From positions 1 through 64,000 of the forward strand of contig DCXY01000001.1 of assembly GCA_002329155.1 (NCBI GenBank): a stretch of 64,000 nucleotides of DNA. Direction: 5' to 3'. The position numbers were made by a program, and so were the translations under genes. Positions 39,931 through 48,702 of this stretch are shown here, one piece after another (position 1 is the first letter of the stretch; every line of letters starts with the position of its first letter). The notes under the pieces are model-generated. The model saw nothing but the letters and a program-made list of their open reading frames with translations, had not been told where the DNA came from and made no database searches. The DNA comes from Stenotrophomonas sp. UBA2124 (GTDB lineage: Bacteria > Pseudomonadota > Gammaproteobacteria > Xanthomonadales > Xanthomonadaceae).

Positions 39931-40380
39931 ATGGAGTTCATGATTCTCTACTTCGACGTGGTGCATGCGATCCAAGAGCATGACTGGATTATCGAGCACT
40001 CTGGCGGATTGCAGGGCGTGAAGGATGAAGGGCAGTTGTGCAGCGTTCTTGAACACATACAGAATGACCTCTACTACCCGAGCTTCGAGGAAAAGCTGAA
40101 TCATCTGGTTTTTGCCATCAACAAGTTTCACGCATTCAACGACGGCAACAAGCGTTCCAGCCTGGTGTTGGGGGCTTATTTTCTTGAACTCAATGGCTAC
40201 GAGTACTGTGTGAAGAAGTTCGTGCAGGAAATGGAAAATATCGTGGTGTGGCTTGCCGAGGGGAAAATTTCGAAGGGCTTGCTGCTGAAGCTGGTGACTT
40301 CGCTGATCATGGATGACGAATACCCGGAAACGCTCAAGTTGGAGCTGATCGAAGCACTGAGCATGGGGGGCGGGCATTGA
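39931..40380 (+). CDS. doc: Doc-type toxin (Fic/Doc family) inside the hsd operon
   Basis: 149 residues. It carries the Doc signature HAFNDGNKRSS (HxFx[D/N][A/G]NKR) rather than the HPFxxGNGR of AMPylating Fic proteins, and the N-terminal VHAIQEHDWIIEHSGGLQGV block typical of Doc. Phage P1 Doc phosphorylates EF-Tu and stops translation until neutralised by Phd. No Phd-sized gene precedes it; the RhuM-like gene occupies that place. It overlaps the hsdR start by 4 bases (TTGA), so its translation is coupled to that of the nuclease subunit. It is complete and has all motif residues, so it is probably active. Confidence 0.85.
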   Translation: MEFMILYFDVVHAIQEHDWIIEHSGGLQGVKDEGQLCSVLEHIQNDLYYPSFEEKLNHLVFAINKFHAFNDGNKRSSLVLGAYFLELNGYEYCVKKFVQEMENIVVWLAEGKISKGLLLKLVTSLIMDDEYPETLKLELIEALSMGGGH

Positions 40381-43300
40381 CCATCACCGAGCAACAACTT
40401 GAAGACGCCGCCATCGGCTGGTTACGCGATCTGGGCTGGCAGTTCGTGCCGGGGCCAGACATCGCGCCTGATGGCGAGCAGCCCGCCCGCACCGATTACC
40501 GGCAAGTTGTGCTGCGCGAACGCCTACTGGCGGCGCTGGCACGTATCAATCCGCACATCCCCGTCGCCGCACTGGAGCACGCCGCGCACGAACTGCTGAC
40601 GATCAGCGAGCCACTGCTGATCGCCCGTAACCGCCGCGTGCATCGGCTGCTGCTGTCCGGCATCCCCGTAGAGTTTCCCGTAGGTGACGAGAAACGCAGC
40701 GATCTGGTCAACCTGATCGACTTCGCCGAGCCACGCAACAACGACTTCCTGCTGGTCAGCCAGTTCACCGTGACCGGCACCAAGCAGCCGCGCCGTCCGG
40801 ATCTGGTGGCCTTCGTCAACGGCTTGCCGCTGGCGGTGATTGAACTGAAGAACCCGGCCAACGAGCAGACCGACATCTGGGATGCCTTCAACCAGATACA
40901 GACTTACAAGGACGAGATCGAGGATCTGTTCAATACCAATGTGGCGGTGGTGGTCAGCGATGGCTTCACGGCGCGGCTGGGCTCGCTGACGGCCAATCAG
41001 GAGCGCATGCAGCCCTGGCGGGCGGTTGCCAACGAAGACGACCGGCCGCGGCTGGAGTTCGAGCTGGAAACGCTGGTGCGCGGTTTCTTTGATCCTGCGC
41101 TGTTTCTGGATTATGTACGCCACTTCGTGCTGTTCGAGCAGGATGCCGACCAGATCATCAAGAAGATCGCGGGCTACCACCAGTTCCATGCCGTACGCGA
41201 AGCAGTGAAAGCCACGTTGGTCGCCGCGCGCAACCCGAACAGGGGTCTGCTGGAAGTGCAGGAGCCACGCGCTACTTACGGCAAGGAAGTGCAGCCCGGC
41301 AGCCGCAAGGCGGGTGTGGTGTGGCATACGCAAGGCTCGGGCAAGAGCATCACCATGGCCTGCTACGCGGGCAAGCTGTTGCAGCAGCCGGAGATGAAGA
41401 ACCCCACGCTGGTGGTGGTGACCGACCGCAACGACCTGGACGGGCAGCTATACGGCACCTTCTGCGCCGCCGAAGACCTGCTCCGGCAGACGCCGGTACA
41501 GGCAGGCAGCCGCGAGCAACTGCGCGAGATGCTGGCCTCGCGTGAGGCGGGCGGCATCATCTTCACCACGGTGCAGAAGTTCGCGCTGCTGGATGCTGAG
41601 GAACAGCACCCGCTGCTGTCGGAGCGCAGCAATATCGTGGTGATTTCCGACGAGGCGCACCGCAGCCAGTACGGTATGAAGGGGCGGTTGGACACCAGGA
41701 CCGGCAAGTACGTGTTCGGCTACGCCAAGCACATGCGTGACGCGCTGGCCAACGCCACCTTCATTGGCTTCACCGGCACTCCCATCGCCCTGGAAGACAA
41801 GGACACGCGGGCGGTATTCGGTGACTACGTCAGCATTTACGACATCCAGGATGCGGTGGATGACGGCGCGACGGTGCCGATCTTCTATGAAAGCCGTCTG
41901 GCCAAGCTGGATGTGAACCAGGCCGAGATCGACGCGCTCAATGCCCTGGTGGATGAGGTCATCGAGGACGAGGAGGACATCACTGCCAGAGAGAAGACCA
42001 AAAGCGACTGGGCGGCGCTGACCAAGCTGGTGGGTGCCACGCCGCGTCTGGATCAGGTGGCGGCGGATCTGGTGCAGCATTTTGAGACGCGAACGGACAC
42101 GCTGGAAGGCAAGGCGATGATCGTCTGCATGAGCCGCGACATCTGCGCTGAGCTGTACAAGGCTATCGTCGCCCTGCGCCCGGAGTGGCACGACGCCGAC
42201 CCTGAAAAGGGTGCGATCAAGGTGGTGATGACCGGCTCGGCAGCGGACAAAGCCTTGCTGCAACCGCACCTGTACAGCCAGCAGGTGAAGAGGCGTCTGG
42301 AGAAGCGATTCAAGGATCCGTCGGACCCGCTGCGATTGGTGATCGTGCGCGATATGTGGCTGACCGGCTTCGACGCGCCCTGCTGCCACACCATGTACGT
42401 GGACAAGCCCATGAAGGGCCACAACCTGATGCAGGCCATTGCCCGCGTCAATCGTGTGTTCCGCAACAAACCCGGCGGGCTGGTGGTGGACTACATCGGC
42501 ATCGCCAACGAGCTGAAAGCGGCGCTCAAGACCTACACCGAGTCCAAGGGCAAGGGCGACCCGGCGCACAACGCGGCTGAGGCCCTGGCGGTGCTGCTGG
42601 AGAAGCTGGACATCGTGCGCGGGCTGATGCACGGCTTCGATTACAGTGGGTTCGAGACCGATGCGATGAAGCTGCTGGTGCCGGTGGCCAACCATATCCT
42701 AGGGCTGAGGGACGGTAAGCAGCGCTTCCTGGATGCCATGTTGGCTGTGAGCAAGGCGTTTTCCCTGTGCAGCACGCTGGACGGGGCCGCTGCCCTGCGT
42801 ACGGAGATTGCCTTCTTCGCCGCCGTCAAGGCCGCCATCGTCAAGTTCACCACGGTGGACCGCAAGCGGTCCGACGCGGACAAGAGCAGCGCGCTCAAGC
42901 AGATTCTGGATAACGCTATCGTGGCCGACGGGGTGGCGGATATCTTTGCTCTGGCGGGCTTGGACAAGCCCAACCTTGGCCTGTTGTCGGAGGAATTTCT
43001 GGAAGACGTGCGGCAGATGAAGAGCCGCAATCTGGCGGTGGAACTGCTGGAGAAGCTGCTGCGTGACGAGATCAAGGCCCGTGCGCGCAACAACGTGGTG
43101 CAGGAGAAAAAGTATGGCGACCGCCTGCTGGAAACCCTGCGCAAGTACCATAACCGGGCGGTGGAGACGGCGCAGGTCATCGAGGAACTGATCCAGATGG
43201 CCAAGGATTTCCAGGCGGCGCTGGAACGCGAGGCGGCGTTGGGACTGAATCCGGACGAGATCGCTTTCTACGATGCCCTGGCCAACAACGAAAGCGCCGT

Positions 43301-43529
43301 GCGTGAGTTGGGCGACGACATCTTGAAAAAGATCGCTGTCGAGATCACCGAGAAGCTACGCAACAGCACTACGGTGGATTGGCAGGTGCGCGAGAGTGTA
43401 CGTGCCAAGCTGCGGATTCTGGTGCGGCGCACCTTGCAGAAATGGAAGTATCCACCTGACAAGCAACCAGAGGCAGTGGAACTGGTGCTGGAGCAGGCTG
43501 AGTCGCTTTCCGACAAGTGGTCAACGTAA
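40377..43529 (+). CDS. hsdR: type I restriction endonuclease subunit
   Basis: 1050 residues from a TTG start within TTGA, overlapping the doc stop. N-terminal PD-(D/E)xK nuclease domain (RRPDLVAFVNGLPLAVIELK), then a superfamily 2 DNA translocase: Walker A VWHTQGSGKSITM, DEAH box VVISDEAHRS, motif III FIGFTGTPI, motif VI MQAIARVNRVFR, and a helical C-terminal assembly domain. It translocates DNA using ATP and cleaves far from unmethylated sites as part of R2M2S1. The rare TTG start and coupling to doc may keep HsdR low. Full length for the family; no inactivating change is visible. Confidence 0.95.
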   Translation: MTITEQQLEDAAIGWLRDLGWQFVPGPDIAPDGEQPARTDYRQVVLRERLLAALARINPHIPVAALEHAAHELLTISEPLLIARNRRVHRLLLSGIPVEFPVGDEKRSDLVNLIDFAEPRNNDFLLVSQFTVTGTKQPRRPDLVAFVNGLPLAVIELKNPANEQTDIWDAFNQIQTYKDEIEDLFNTNVAVVVSDGFTARLGSLTANQERMQPWRAVANEDDRPRLEFELETLVRGFFDPALFLDYVRHFVLFEQDADQIIKKIAGYHQFHAVREAVKATLVAARNPNRGLLEVQEPRATYGKEVQPGSRKAGVVWHTQGSGKSITMACYAGKLLQQPEMKNPTLVVVTDRNDLDGQLYGTFCAAEDLLRQTPVQAGSREQLREMLASREAGGIIFTTVQKFALLDAEEQHPLLSERSNIVVISDEAHRSQYGMKGRLDTRTGKYVFGYAKHMRDALANATFIGFTGTPIALEDKDTRAVFGDYVSIYDIQDAVDDGATVPIFYESRLAKLDVNQAEIDALNALVDEVIEDEEDITAREKTKSDWAALTKLVGATPRLDQVAADLVQHFETRTDTLEGKAMIVCMSRDICAELYKAIVALRPEWHDADPEKGAIKVVMTGSAADKALLQPHLYSQQVKRRLEKRFKDPSDPLRLVIVRDMWLTGFDAPCCHTMYVDKPMKGHNLMQAIARVNRVFRNKPGGLVVDYIGIANELKAALKTYTESKGKGDPAHNAAEALAVLLEKLDIVRGLMHGFDYSGFETDAMKLLVPVANHILGLRDGKQRFLDAMLAVSKAFSLCSTLDGAAALRTEIAFFAAVKAAIVKFTTVDRKRSDADKSSALKQILDNAIVADGVADIFALAGLDKPNLGLLSEEFLEDVRQMKSRNLAVELLEKLLRDEIKARARNNVVQEKKYGDRLLETLRKYHNRAVETAQVIEELIQMAKDFQAALEREAALGLNPDEIAFYDALANNESAVRELGDDILKKIAVEITEKLRNSTTVDWQVRESVRAKLRILVRRTLQKWKYPPDKQPEAVELVLEQAESLSDKWST

Positions 43530-43767
43530 AGCTGAGTTAGGCATATTGTGCTCACGAGGCGGGGAAAGTGGTTGGGTGCTGATAGCTCCAGCTTGTTTTC
43601 CCGCACCCGTACGGCCTGGGTTGGGTTTATGGGCTGAATGATCGAGTCATTCGGCTCATACAGAAGGCCGGCTCTTTCTGCCTGATCACCGTGGTCTGGT
43701 AGGACGTCATCGTTGCTGACTTGGCACGGCCCCGGGAGGTGATCAGCCACTCGCCCCCAGCCCCCGC

Positions 43768-43773
43768 TAGAAT
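43768..43773 (+). promoter_or_regulatory. candidate -10 box of xth, leaderless spacing
   Basis: TAGAAT is followed by six C residues and then the ATG of xth at 43780, putting the expected transcription start at the start codon; no Shine-Dalgarno sequence exists. The rest of the 250-base gap after hsdR (43530-43767) holds no gene that I can support. Confidence 0.5.
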
Positions 43774-43779
43774 CCCCCC

Positions 43780-44556
43780 ATGAAAATCGCCTCATGGAAC
43801 GTCAATTCGCTCAATGTCCGCCTGCCGCACCTGGAGCAGTGGCTGGCTGACTTTGCCCCCGACGTGGTCGGCATCCAGGAAACCAAGCTGGAGGACCACA
43901 AGTTCCCCGACACGCGGCTGCTGGAGCTGGGCTACCGCAACGTGTTTGCCGGGCAGAAGACCTACAACGGCGTGGCGCTGCTGGCGCGTGATGCCATCGA
44001 GGACGTGCAGATAGGCATTCCCGGTTTCGAGGACGAGCAGAAGCGCGCCATTGCCGGCACCATCAACGGCGTGCGCGTGATCAACCTGTACGTGGTCAAC
44101 GGCCAGGACGTGGGCACCGACAAGTACGCCTACAAGCTGCGTTGGCTGGAAGCGGTGCATGCGTGGGTGGCCGCCGAACTGCAGCAGCATCCGCAGCTGG
44201 TGGTGATGGGCGATTTCAACATCGCACCGGACGCGCGTGACGTGTACGACCCGGCGGTGTGGAACGACGACCACATTCTCACCTCCACCGCCGAGCGCGC
44301 GGGCCTGCAGCGGCTGCTGGACCTGGGCCTGCACGACGGCTTCCGCCTGCACAACGACGAGGCCGGCATCTTCAGCTGGTGGGATTACCGCGCCGCGGGC
44401 TTCCGCCGCGATCTGGGCCTGCGCATCGACCTGACCCTGGTATCTGACGCGCTCAAGCCGCAGGCGCTGGCATCAGGCATCGACCGCGAGCCGCGTACCT
44501 GGGAGCGGCCCAGCGACCACGCGCCGGCATGGGTGCAGTTGGCACCGCGTGGCTGA
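43780..44556 (+). CDS. xth: exodeoxyribonuclease III
   Basis: 258 residues, family length. Endonuclease/exonuclease/phosphatase fold with all active-site motifs: MKIASWNVNSLNVR, DVVGIQETKLEDHKFP (metal-binding Glu), VMGDFNIAPDARDVYD, and RPSDHAPAWVQL (catalytic His). It removes 3' blocks and cuts at abasic sites in base excision repair. It lies just outside the defence island and appears to be an independent, possibly leaderless, transcript. Confidence 0.95.
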   Translation: MKIASWNVNSLNVRLPHLEQWLADFAPDVVGIQETKLEDHKFPDTRLLELGYRNVFAGQKTYNGVALLARDAIEDVQIGIPGFEDEQKRAIAGTINGVRVINLYVVNGQDVGTDKYAYKLRWLEAVHAWVAAELQQHPQLVVMGDFNIAPDARDVYDPAVWNDDHILTSTAERAGLQRLLDLGLHDGFRLHNDEAGIFSWWDYRAAGFRRDLGLRIDLTLVSDALKPQALASGIDREPRTWERPSDHAPAWVQLAPRG

Positions 44557-44590
44557 AAACGACAAAGCCCGGCCATTGCTGGCCGGGCCC
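44556..44590 (-). terminator. terminator of the GlsB/YeaQ gene, possibly bidirectional
   Basis: Stem GCCCGGCC/GGCCGGGC with an ATTGCT loop (44567-44588). On the minus strand it is followed by TTTGTCGTTTT, so it best terminates the minus-strand gene ending at 44614; it also lies just past the xth stop. Confidence 0.8.
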
Positions 44591-44613
44591 CGTGTCGATT
44601 TCGGCGCCGTGGG

Positions 44614-44868
44614 TCAGCGAATGCTTTTGCGCGTGAACAGGTTGACGATGGCGAGCAGAATTACCGCGCCCACCAGCGACAACAGGAACGAGCGAAGTGT
44701 GATGGCACCGTTGATGCTGCCACCGCTGAACAGGAAGCCGGCGATCATGGCGCCGATGATACCCACGATGATGTTCAGCAGGATGCCCTGCTGCCCATCG
44801 CGGCGCATGATGAGACTGGCCAGCCAACCCACGACACCGCCGACAATCAACCAGATGATGATACCCAT
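44614..44868 (-). CDS. GlsB/YeaQ/YmgE-family small membrane protein
   Basis: 84 residues from the ATG at 44868 (MGIIIWLIVGGVVGWLASLI), preceded by GGGAG; an upstream ATG lacks a site. Three membrane segments with glycine zippers (GVVGWLASLIM, ILLNIIVGIIGAMIAGFLF, LVGAVILLAIVNLF) and the conserved DGQQGILLNIIVGIIGA block. Members are called transglycosylase-associated proteins and are often stress-induced; the biochemical function is unknown. Divergent from the phosphopantetheinyl transferase gene. Confidence 0.9.
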   Translation of the reverse strand: MGIIIWLIVGGVVGWLASLIMRRDGQQGILLNIIVGIIGAMIAGFLFSGGSINGAITLRSFLLSLVGAVILLAIVNLFTRKSIR

Positions 44869-44967
44869 GCGCAAATCTCCCTTGCCAAAAGCACCTGACG
44901 GTGCGGTGTATACAGTCAACGCGTGTGATCGTGAACGTTCTGTTTATTCTGCAGGTGGCTGTTCAGC

Positions 44968-45567
44968 ATGAGCGGGCCGGTGCAGGCGTGGCGTTTCCAG
45001 CCCGTGCGGGTATGGCTGCTGGCACACACACCGGGCGAGCGCGGGGAGCCACAGGCACGCGAATTGTTGGCGCGGGAGCTGGGCAGCACGCCGCAGGCGC
45101 TGCCGCTGACCCGCGATGAGCGCAGCCGTCCGTGGCTGATCGGTGACCTGTCTCATTACGGTACGGGATGGAGTCACAGCGGGCGGCACCTGCTGGTGGC
45201 GCTGGGCGAGGGCGCGCGCCTGGGCGTGGACCTGGAGCAGCAGCGGCCCCGGCGGCAGATGCGTGAGGTGATCCGCCGTTTCTTCCACCCGGATGAGGTC
45301 GCATGGCTGGATGCGCTGGAGGATGCGCAGTGCCAGCAGTGGTTTTTCCGGGTGTGGTGCGCGAAGGAGGCGTTGCTGAAGGCACACGGTCACGGCATTT
45401 CGTTCGGCCTGCACAAGCTGCGTTTCGCGCCGGATGCGGAAGGGGCGTTGCAGTTGGTGTGGTGCGATCCGGGGCTGGGCGATGCGCGCCGCTGGAATCT
45501 GCACGAGTGGCAGGCGACGGAGGATTTCCGCGCGGCGCTGGCGTGGTATCCGCTGCAGGCGGATTAG
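44968..45567 (+). CDS. 4'-phosphopantetheinyl transferase (Sfp type)
   Basis: 199 residues. Contains the two family signatures: LGVDLEQQ (Mg2+ and CoA binding) and RVWCAKEALLKAHG (catalytic WxxKEA), plus the N-terminal WSHSGRHLLVAL block. It transfers phosphopantetheine from CoA to carrier-protein serines. Sfp-type enzymes serve fatty acid, polyketide or peptide synthases; no such genes are in the window, so the carrier is unknown. In xanthomonads enzymes of this type have been tied to pigment and peptide synthesis. Monocistronic. Confidence 0.9.
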   Translation: MSGPVQAWRFQPVRVWLLAHTPGERGEPQARELLARELGSTPQALPLTRDERSRPWLIGDLSHYGTGWSHSGRHLLVALGEGARLGVDLEQQRPRRQMREVIRRFFHPDEVAWLDALEDAQCQQWFFRVWCAKEALLKAHGHGISFGLHKLRFAPDAEGALQLVWCDPGLGDARRWNLHEWQATEDFRAALAWYPLQAD

Positions 45568-45953
45568 TTCTTCCGCAGCAGGATCAGCGATCCCGCGAGG
45601 CTTTCCCTTTCCCGCTCAGCTTTCCCCTCTCCCGTTCACGGGAGAGGGGCAGGGGAGAGGGCGCTTTTGCTTTTTACTCTTGCTCTTGCTTCGGCTCCAC
45701 CCGGGTTCCCTTCCGCAGCGGAGTGGACCCGCGCTGCGCAGCAGCGTGGGCGCGTAGGCAGGGCGTGCTTGACCAGCCTCCGGCTGTTGAGGGGCTCTTC
45801 TCTTGGTTACTTTCTCTTTGCACGAGCAAAGAGAAGTGACTCGCTCCCCGAAGGGGAGTGAAAGCTTTTGATCCTGGTGCTGTTGTTGCCCACAAATCAG
45901 AGTAGCAGGAGCACCCCCTCAAGGCTTCGCATCAGTCCTGCGATAATCCCCTC
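45568..45953. repeat. 386-base intergenic region with three hairpin repeats
   Basis: Three perfect hairpins: CCCCTCTCCCG-TTCA-CGGGAGAGGGG (45624-45649); TTCTCTTTGC-ACGA-GCAAAGAGAA (45812-45835); and CTCCCC-GAA-GGGGAG (45844-45858) followed by a short T-containing stretch. The first is followed by AGGGGAGAGGGCGCTTTTGC. Such hairpins recur between genes of xanthomonads. No credible gene is present; short frames crossing it have no supported start or family. Confidence 0.7.
45942..45947 (+). promoter_or_regulatory. candidate -10 box of rsmG, leaderless spacing
   Basis: GATAAT followed by CCCCTC and the rsmG ATG: six bases separate the hexamer from the start codon and there is no Shine-Dalgarno sequence. 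Confidence 0.5.
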
Positions 45954-46592
45954 ATGAACGACACCTCCCTTCCGCCCGAAGTCGCCACCGACCTGCACAA
46001 CGGCCTGCAGGCCATGGGTCTGGATGCCGCGCTGGCACAGCCGCTGCTGGCCTACCTGGCCCTGCTCGTGCGCTGGAACCGCACCTACAACCTCACCGCC
46101 ATCCGCGACCCGCGCGAAATGGTCACCCGCCACCTGCTGGACTCGCTGGCCATGGCCCCGCACGTCGAAACCGGCACCCTGGCCGACCTCGGCACCGGCC
46201 CGGGGCTGCCCGGCATCCCGCTTGCCATTGCCCATCCGCAGCTGCAGGTGACCCTGGTGGAAAGCAATGGCAAGAAGGCACGTTTCCTGCGCGAGGCTGT
46301 ACGCCAGCTGGGCCTGGGCAATGCCCGCGTGGCCGAATCGCGGGCCGAGGCGCTGGACGAGGCCGGCAAGTACGACAACCTCACCGCCCGGGCCATGGAT
46401 ACCTTGGCCGGCATCGTCGAGGTCGGCGGGCACCTGCTGCGCCCCGGCGGCCAGCTGCTGGCCATGAAGGGCGTGTACCCGCACGAAGAGATCGCCGCGC
46501 TGCCGGCTGACTGGCAGGTGCTGGAAGTGCGCCCGCTGCAGGTGCCGGGGCTGGTGGGCGACCGCCATCTGGTGGTGGCCGAGCGGCGGTGA
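45954..46592 (+). CDS. rsmG: 16S rRNA (guanine-527-N7)-methyltransferase
   Basis: 212 residues. Rossmann-like methyltransferase with [27 protein letters not shown], the SAM-binding [17 protein letters not shown] and [17 protein letters not shown], all diagnostic of RsmG (GidB). It methylates G527 of 16S rRNA; loss gives low-level streptomycin resistance. In many bacteria it is followed by parA-parB near the replication origin; here the same order is kept, 310 bases apart. Confidence 0.96.
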   Translation: MNDTSLPPEVATDLHNGLQAMGLDAALAQPLLAYLALLVRWNRTYNLTAIRDPREMVTRHLLDSLAMAPHVETGTLADLGTGPGLPGIPLAIAHPQLQVTLVESNGKKARFLREAVRQLGLGNARVAESRAEALDEAGKYDNLTARAMDTLAGIVEVGGHLLRPGGQLLAMKGVYPHEEIAALPADWQVLEVRPLQVPGLVGDRHLVVAERR

Positions 46593-46604
46593 TGGTGCGG
46601 GGGT

Positions 46605-46800
46605 AGAGCGACCCCTCCCCAACCCTCCCCTTGGCCGGCGGCCAAAGGGAGGGGGCAAATGCTGCTTCGGGCCGTGTGCCGGTGGTTCACCCCTCCCGCC
46701 GCCTGAAGGTCGGGGGGCCAAGCGCTGCTCGCGCGACGCGCGCGTGGCCTGATAAATGGCCAGCGGGGCGAATCGGCCGGCGAGGGCCCACTTCCCGCCT
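46605..46800. repeat. dispersed intergenic repeat element (diverged copy)
   Basis: ACCCCTCCCCAACCCTCCCC arm with hairpin CTCCCCTTGGCC/GGCCAAAGGGAG, then, farther on, GCGCTGCTCGCGCGACGCGC and GTGGCCTGATAAATGGCCAG, corresponding in order to segments of the 287-bp unit but considerably diverged. Occupies the gap between rsmG and parA; a -10-like CATAAT at 46862 beyond it may serve parA. Confidence 0.65.
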
Positions 46801-46902
46801 GTCCCGCACAGGACAAACAGCCCCGGAGCGCCTGCCGATTTCCGCCTTTGCGCCGGTACCCCCATAATGAACGGTCCAACCCCGCCCACGAGGCTCTCCT
46901 GC

Positions 46903-47700
46903 ATGGCTCGCATCATCGCCATCGCCAACCAGAAAGGCGGCGTCGGCAAGACCACCACGGCTGTCAATCTGGCGGCCGCCCTTGCCGCTGCGCCCAAGCG
47001 AGTACTGCTGGTCGATCTGGACGCGCAGGGCAATGCAACCATGGGCAGTGGCGTGGACAAGCGTGAAGTGGCCGCGTCCACCTGCGACCTGCTGCTGGGC
47101 GAGAACACCGCCGCCGAAGTGCGGGTGAAGGCCGCCGAAGGCTACGACCTGCTGCCGGGCAACATCGACCTGACCGCTGCGGAGATCCAGCTGATGGAGC
47201 AGGGTGAGCGCGAACAGCGGCTCAAGCGCGCGCTGGCGCCCATCCGCGACGAATACGACTACATCCTGATCGACTGCCCGCCGGCGCTGTCGCTGCTCAC
47301 GCTCAACGCGCTGGCCGCCGCCGACTCGGTGATCGTGCCGATGCAGTGCGAGTACTACGCGCTGGAAGGCCTCACCGCGCTGGTGGAAACCATCGACGCG
47401 CTGAAGGTCAACCTGAACCCCGGGCTGGAGATTGAAGGCGTGCTGCGCACCATGTTCGACGTGCGCAACAACCTGGCCAACGCCGTGTCGGCGCAGCTGA
47501 CCGAATACTTCGGTGACCGCGTGTTCCGCACCATCGTGCCGCGCAACGTGCGCCTGGCCGAAGCACCCAGCCATGGCCAGAGCATCGTCGGCTACGACCG
47601 TGCCTCGCGGGGTGGCGTGGCCTATCTGGGGCTGGCGGGCGAGCTGATCCGCCGCAACCGTGAACGCAAGCAGGCCTCCCCGGCCGTGGAGGCTTACTGA
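46903..47700 (+). CDS. parA: chromosome-partitioning ATPase ParA
   Basis: 265 residues from the ATG at 46903 (MARIIAIANQKGGVGKTTT); upstream in-frame starts run through the repeat element and are rejected. Deviant Walker A KGGVGKTT (residues 11-18), Walker A' LLVDLDAQGNAT and Walker B YILIDCPPALS identify a ParA/Soj ATPase. It binds nucleoid DNA dimerically with ATP and moves ParB-parS complexes. Its TGA shares a base with the parB ATG. Confidence 0.95.
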   Translation: MARIIAIANQKGGVGKTTTAVNLAAALAAAPKRVLLVDLDAQGNATMGSGVDKREVAASTCDLLLGENTAAEVRVKAAEGYDLLPGNIDLTAAEIQLMEQGEREQRLKRALAPIRDEYDYILIDCPPALSLLTLNALAAADSVIVPMQCEYYALEGLTALVETIDALKVNLNPGLEIEGVLRTMFDVRNNLANAVSAQLTEYFGDRVFRTIVPRNVRLAEAPSHGQSIVGYDRASRGGVAYLGLAGELIRRNRERKQASPAVEAY

Positions 47701-48611
47701 TGACTGCCAAGAAGCGCGGCCTGGGCCGTGGACTGGATGCCCTGCTGGGGCCCAAGGGCGCGGTGACGCCGGTATCGGTGGCAGCCGTGGCCGAGCCGCA
47801 GCCGGGTGAGCTGCTGCGCAAGCTGCCCATCGACCAGCTGCAGCCGGGCAAGTACCAGCCGCGCCGTGACATGGACGAGGCCAAGCTGGCCGAGCTGTCC
47901 GAGTCGATCAAGGCCCAGGGCGTGATCCAGCCGATCCTGGTGCGCCAGCTTGAGGGTGGCAAGCACGAAATCATCGCCGGTGAACGCCGCTGGCGCGCCT
48001 CGCGCCTGGCCGGGCTGGACGAAGTGCCGGTGGTGGTGCGCGAGCTGGAAGACCGCACCGTCATCGCGATGGCGCTGATCGAGAACATCCAGCGTGAAGA
48101 CCTCAACCCGCTGGAAGAAGCCGAGGCACTGGCCCGGCTGGTCAGCGAGTTCACGCTTACCCATGCCGAAGCCGCGCAGGCCGTGGGCCGTTCGCGCGCC
48201 TCGGTGTCCAACCTGCTGCGCCTGATCGACCTGCCGGTGGGCGTGCGCGTGCTGCTGGAAACCCGCCGCCTGGAAATGGGCCATGCCCGCGCGTTGCTCA
48301 CGCTGGCGCCGGAGCTGGCCACCAAGCTGGCCGAAGAGGCCGCCGAGCAGGGCTGGTCGGTGCGCGAGGTGGAACACCGCGCCCAGCAGTTCGCCGCCGG
48401 CAAGGTGCCGGGCGCACGCAAGGCCAAGCCCGCGCCGACCGCGCCGCAGGCCGATATCGCATCGCTGGAAACCGAGCTTTCCGAAACCCTGGGCACCAAG
48501 GTGGCCATCAGCCACGGCCGTGGCGGCAAGGGCAAGCTGGTCATCCATTACACCGACCTGGATACCCTGGACGGTGTGCTCGAACGCCTGCGCACCCGCG
48601 CACAGGGCTGA
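47700..48611 (+). CDS. parB: chromosome-partitioning protein ParB
   Basis: 303 residues. The N-terminal box KKRGLGRGLDALLG, the CTP-binding/nuclease-like domain with EIIAGERRWRASRLAGL and IENIQREDLNPLEEAEA, a helix-turn-helix (LTHAEAAQAVGRSRASVSNLLR) and a C-terminal dimerisation domain are all present. It loads at parS and spreads using CTP. No parS consensus (TGTTTCACGTGAAACA) was found in the window by eye, so the nearest site is probably outside. Confidence 0.95.
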   Translation: MTAKKRGLGRGLDALLGPKGAVTPVSVAAVAEPQPGELLRKLPIDQLQPGKYQPRRDMDEAKLAELSESIKAQGVIQPILVRQLEGGKHEIIAGERRWRASRLAGLDEVPVVVRELEDRTVIAMALIENIQREDLNPLEEAEALARLVSEFTLTHAEAAQAVGRSRASVSNLLRLIDLPVGVRVLLETRRLEMGHARALLTLAPELATKLAEEAAEQGWSVREVEHRAQQFAAGKVPGARKAKPAPTAPQADIASLETELSETLGTKVAISHGRGGKGKLVIHYTDLDTLDGVLERLRTRAQG

Positions 48612-48622
48612 GGTTTCCAGCT

Positions 48623-48680
48623 CATTGAAGTACGTTCACTGAAGCACGCTCACTGAAACACCTTCACCGAAACACACGTT
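48623..48680 (+). repeat. 14-base tandem repeat after parB
   Basis: Four imperfect copies of CACTGAARCACGYT at 48623, 48637, 48651 and 48665; the last is two bases longer. It sits in the 91-base gap between parB and the helix-hairpin-helix gene, immediately before the latter's Shine-Dalgarno region. Confidence 0.85.
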
Positions 48681-48702
48681 CCCCAGAGGTACACGCAAGG
48701 CG

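Noticed and set aside
43530..43779. Direct repeats marking the ends of the defence island
   Set aside because: Comparing 34721-34911 with 43530-43779 by eye, no repeat longer than chance was found, and no integrase or tRNA gene lies nearby.
48623..48680. 14-base repeats as a parS cluster or CRISPR fragment
   Set aside because: They have no palindromic CACGTG core and no spacers.
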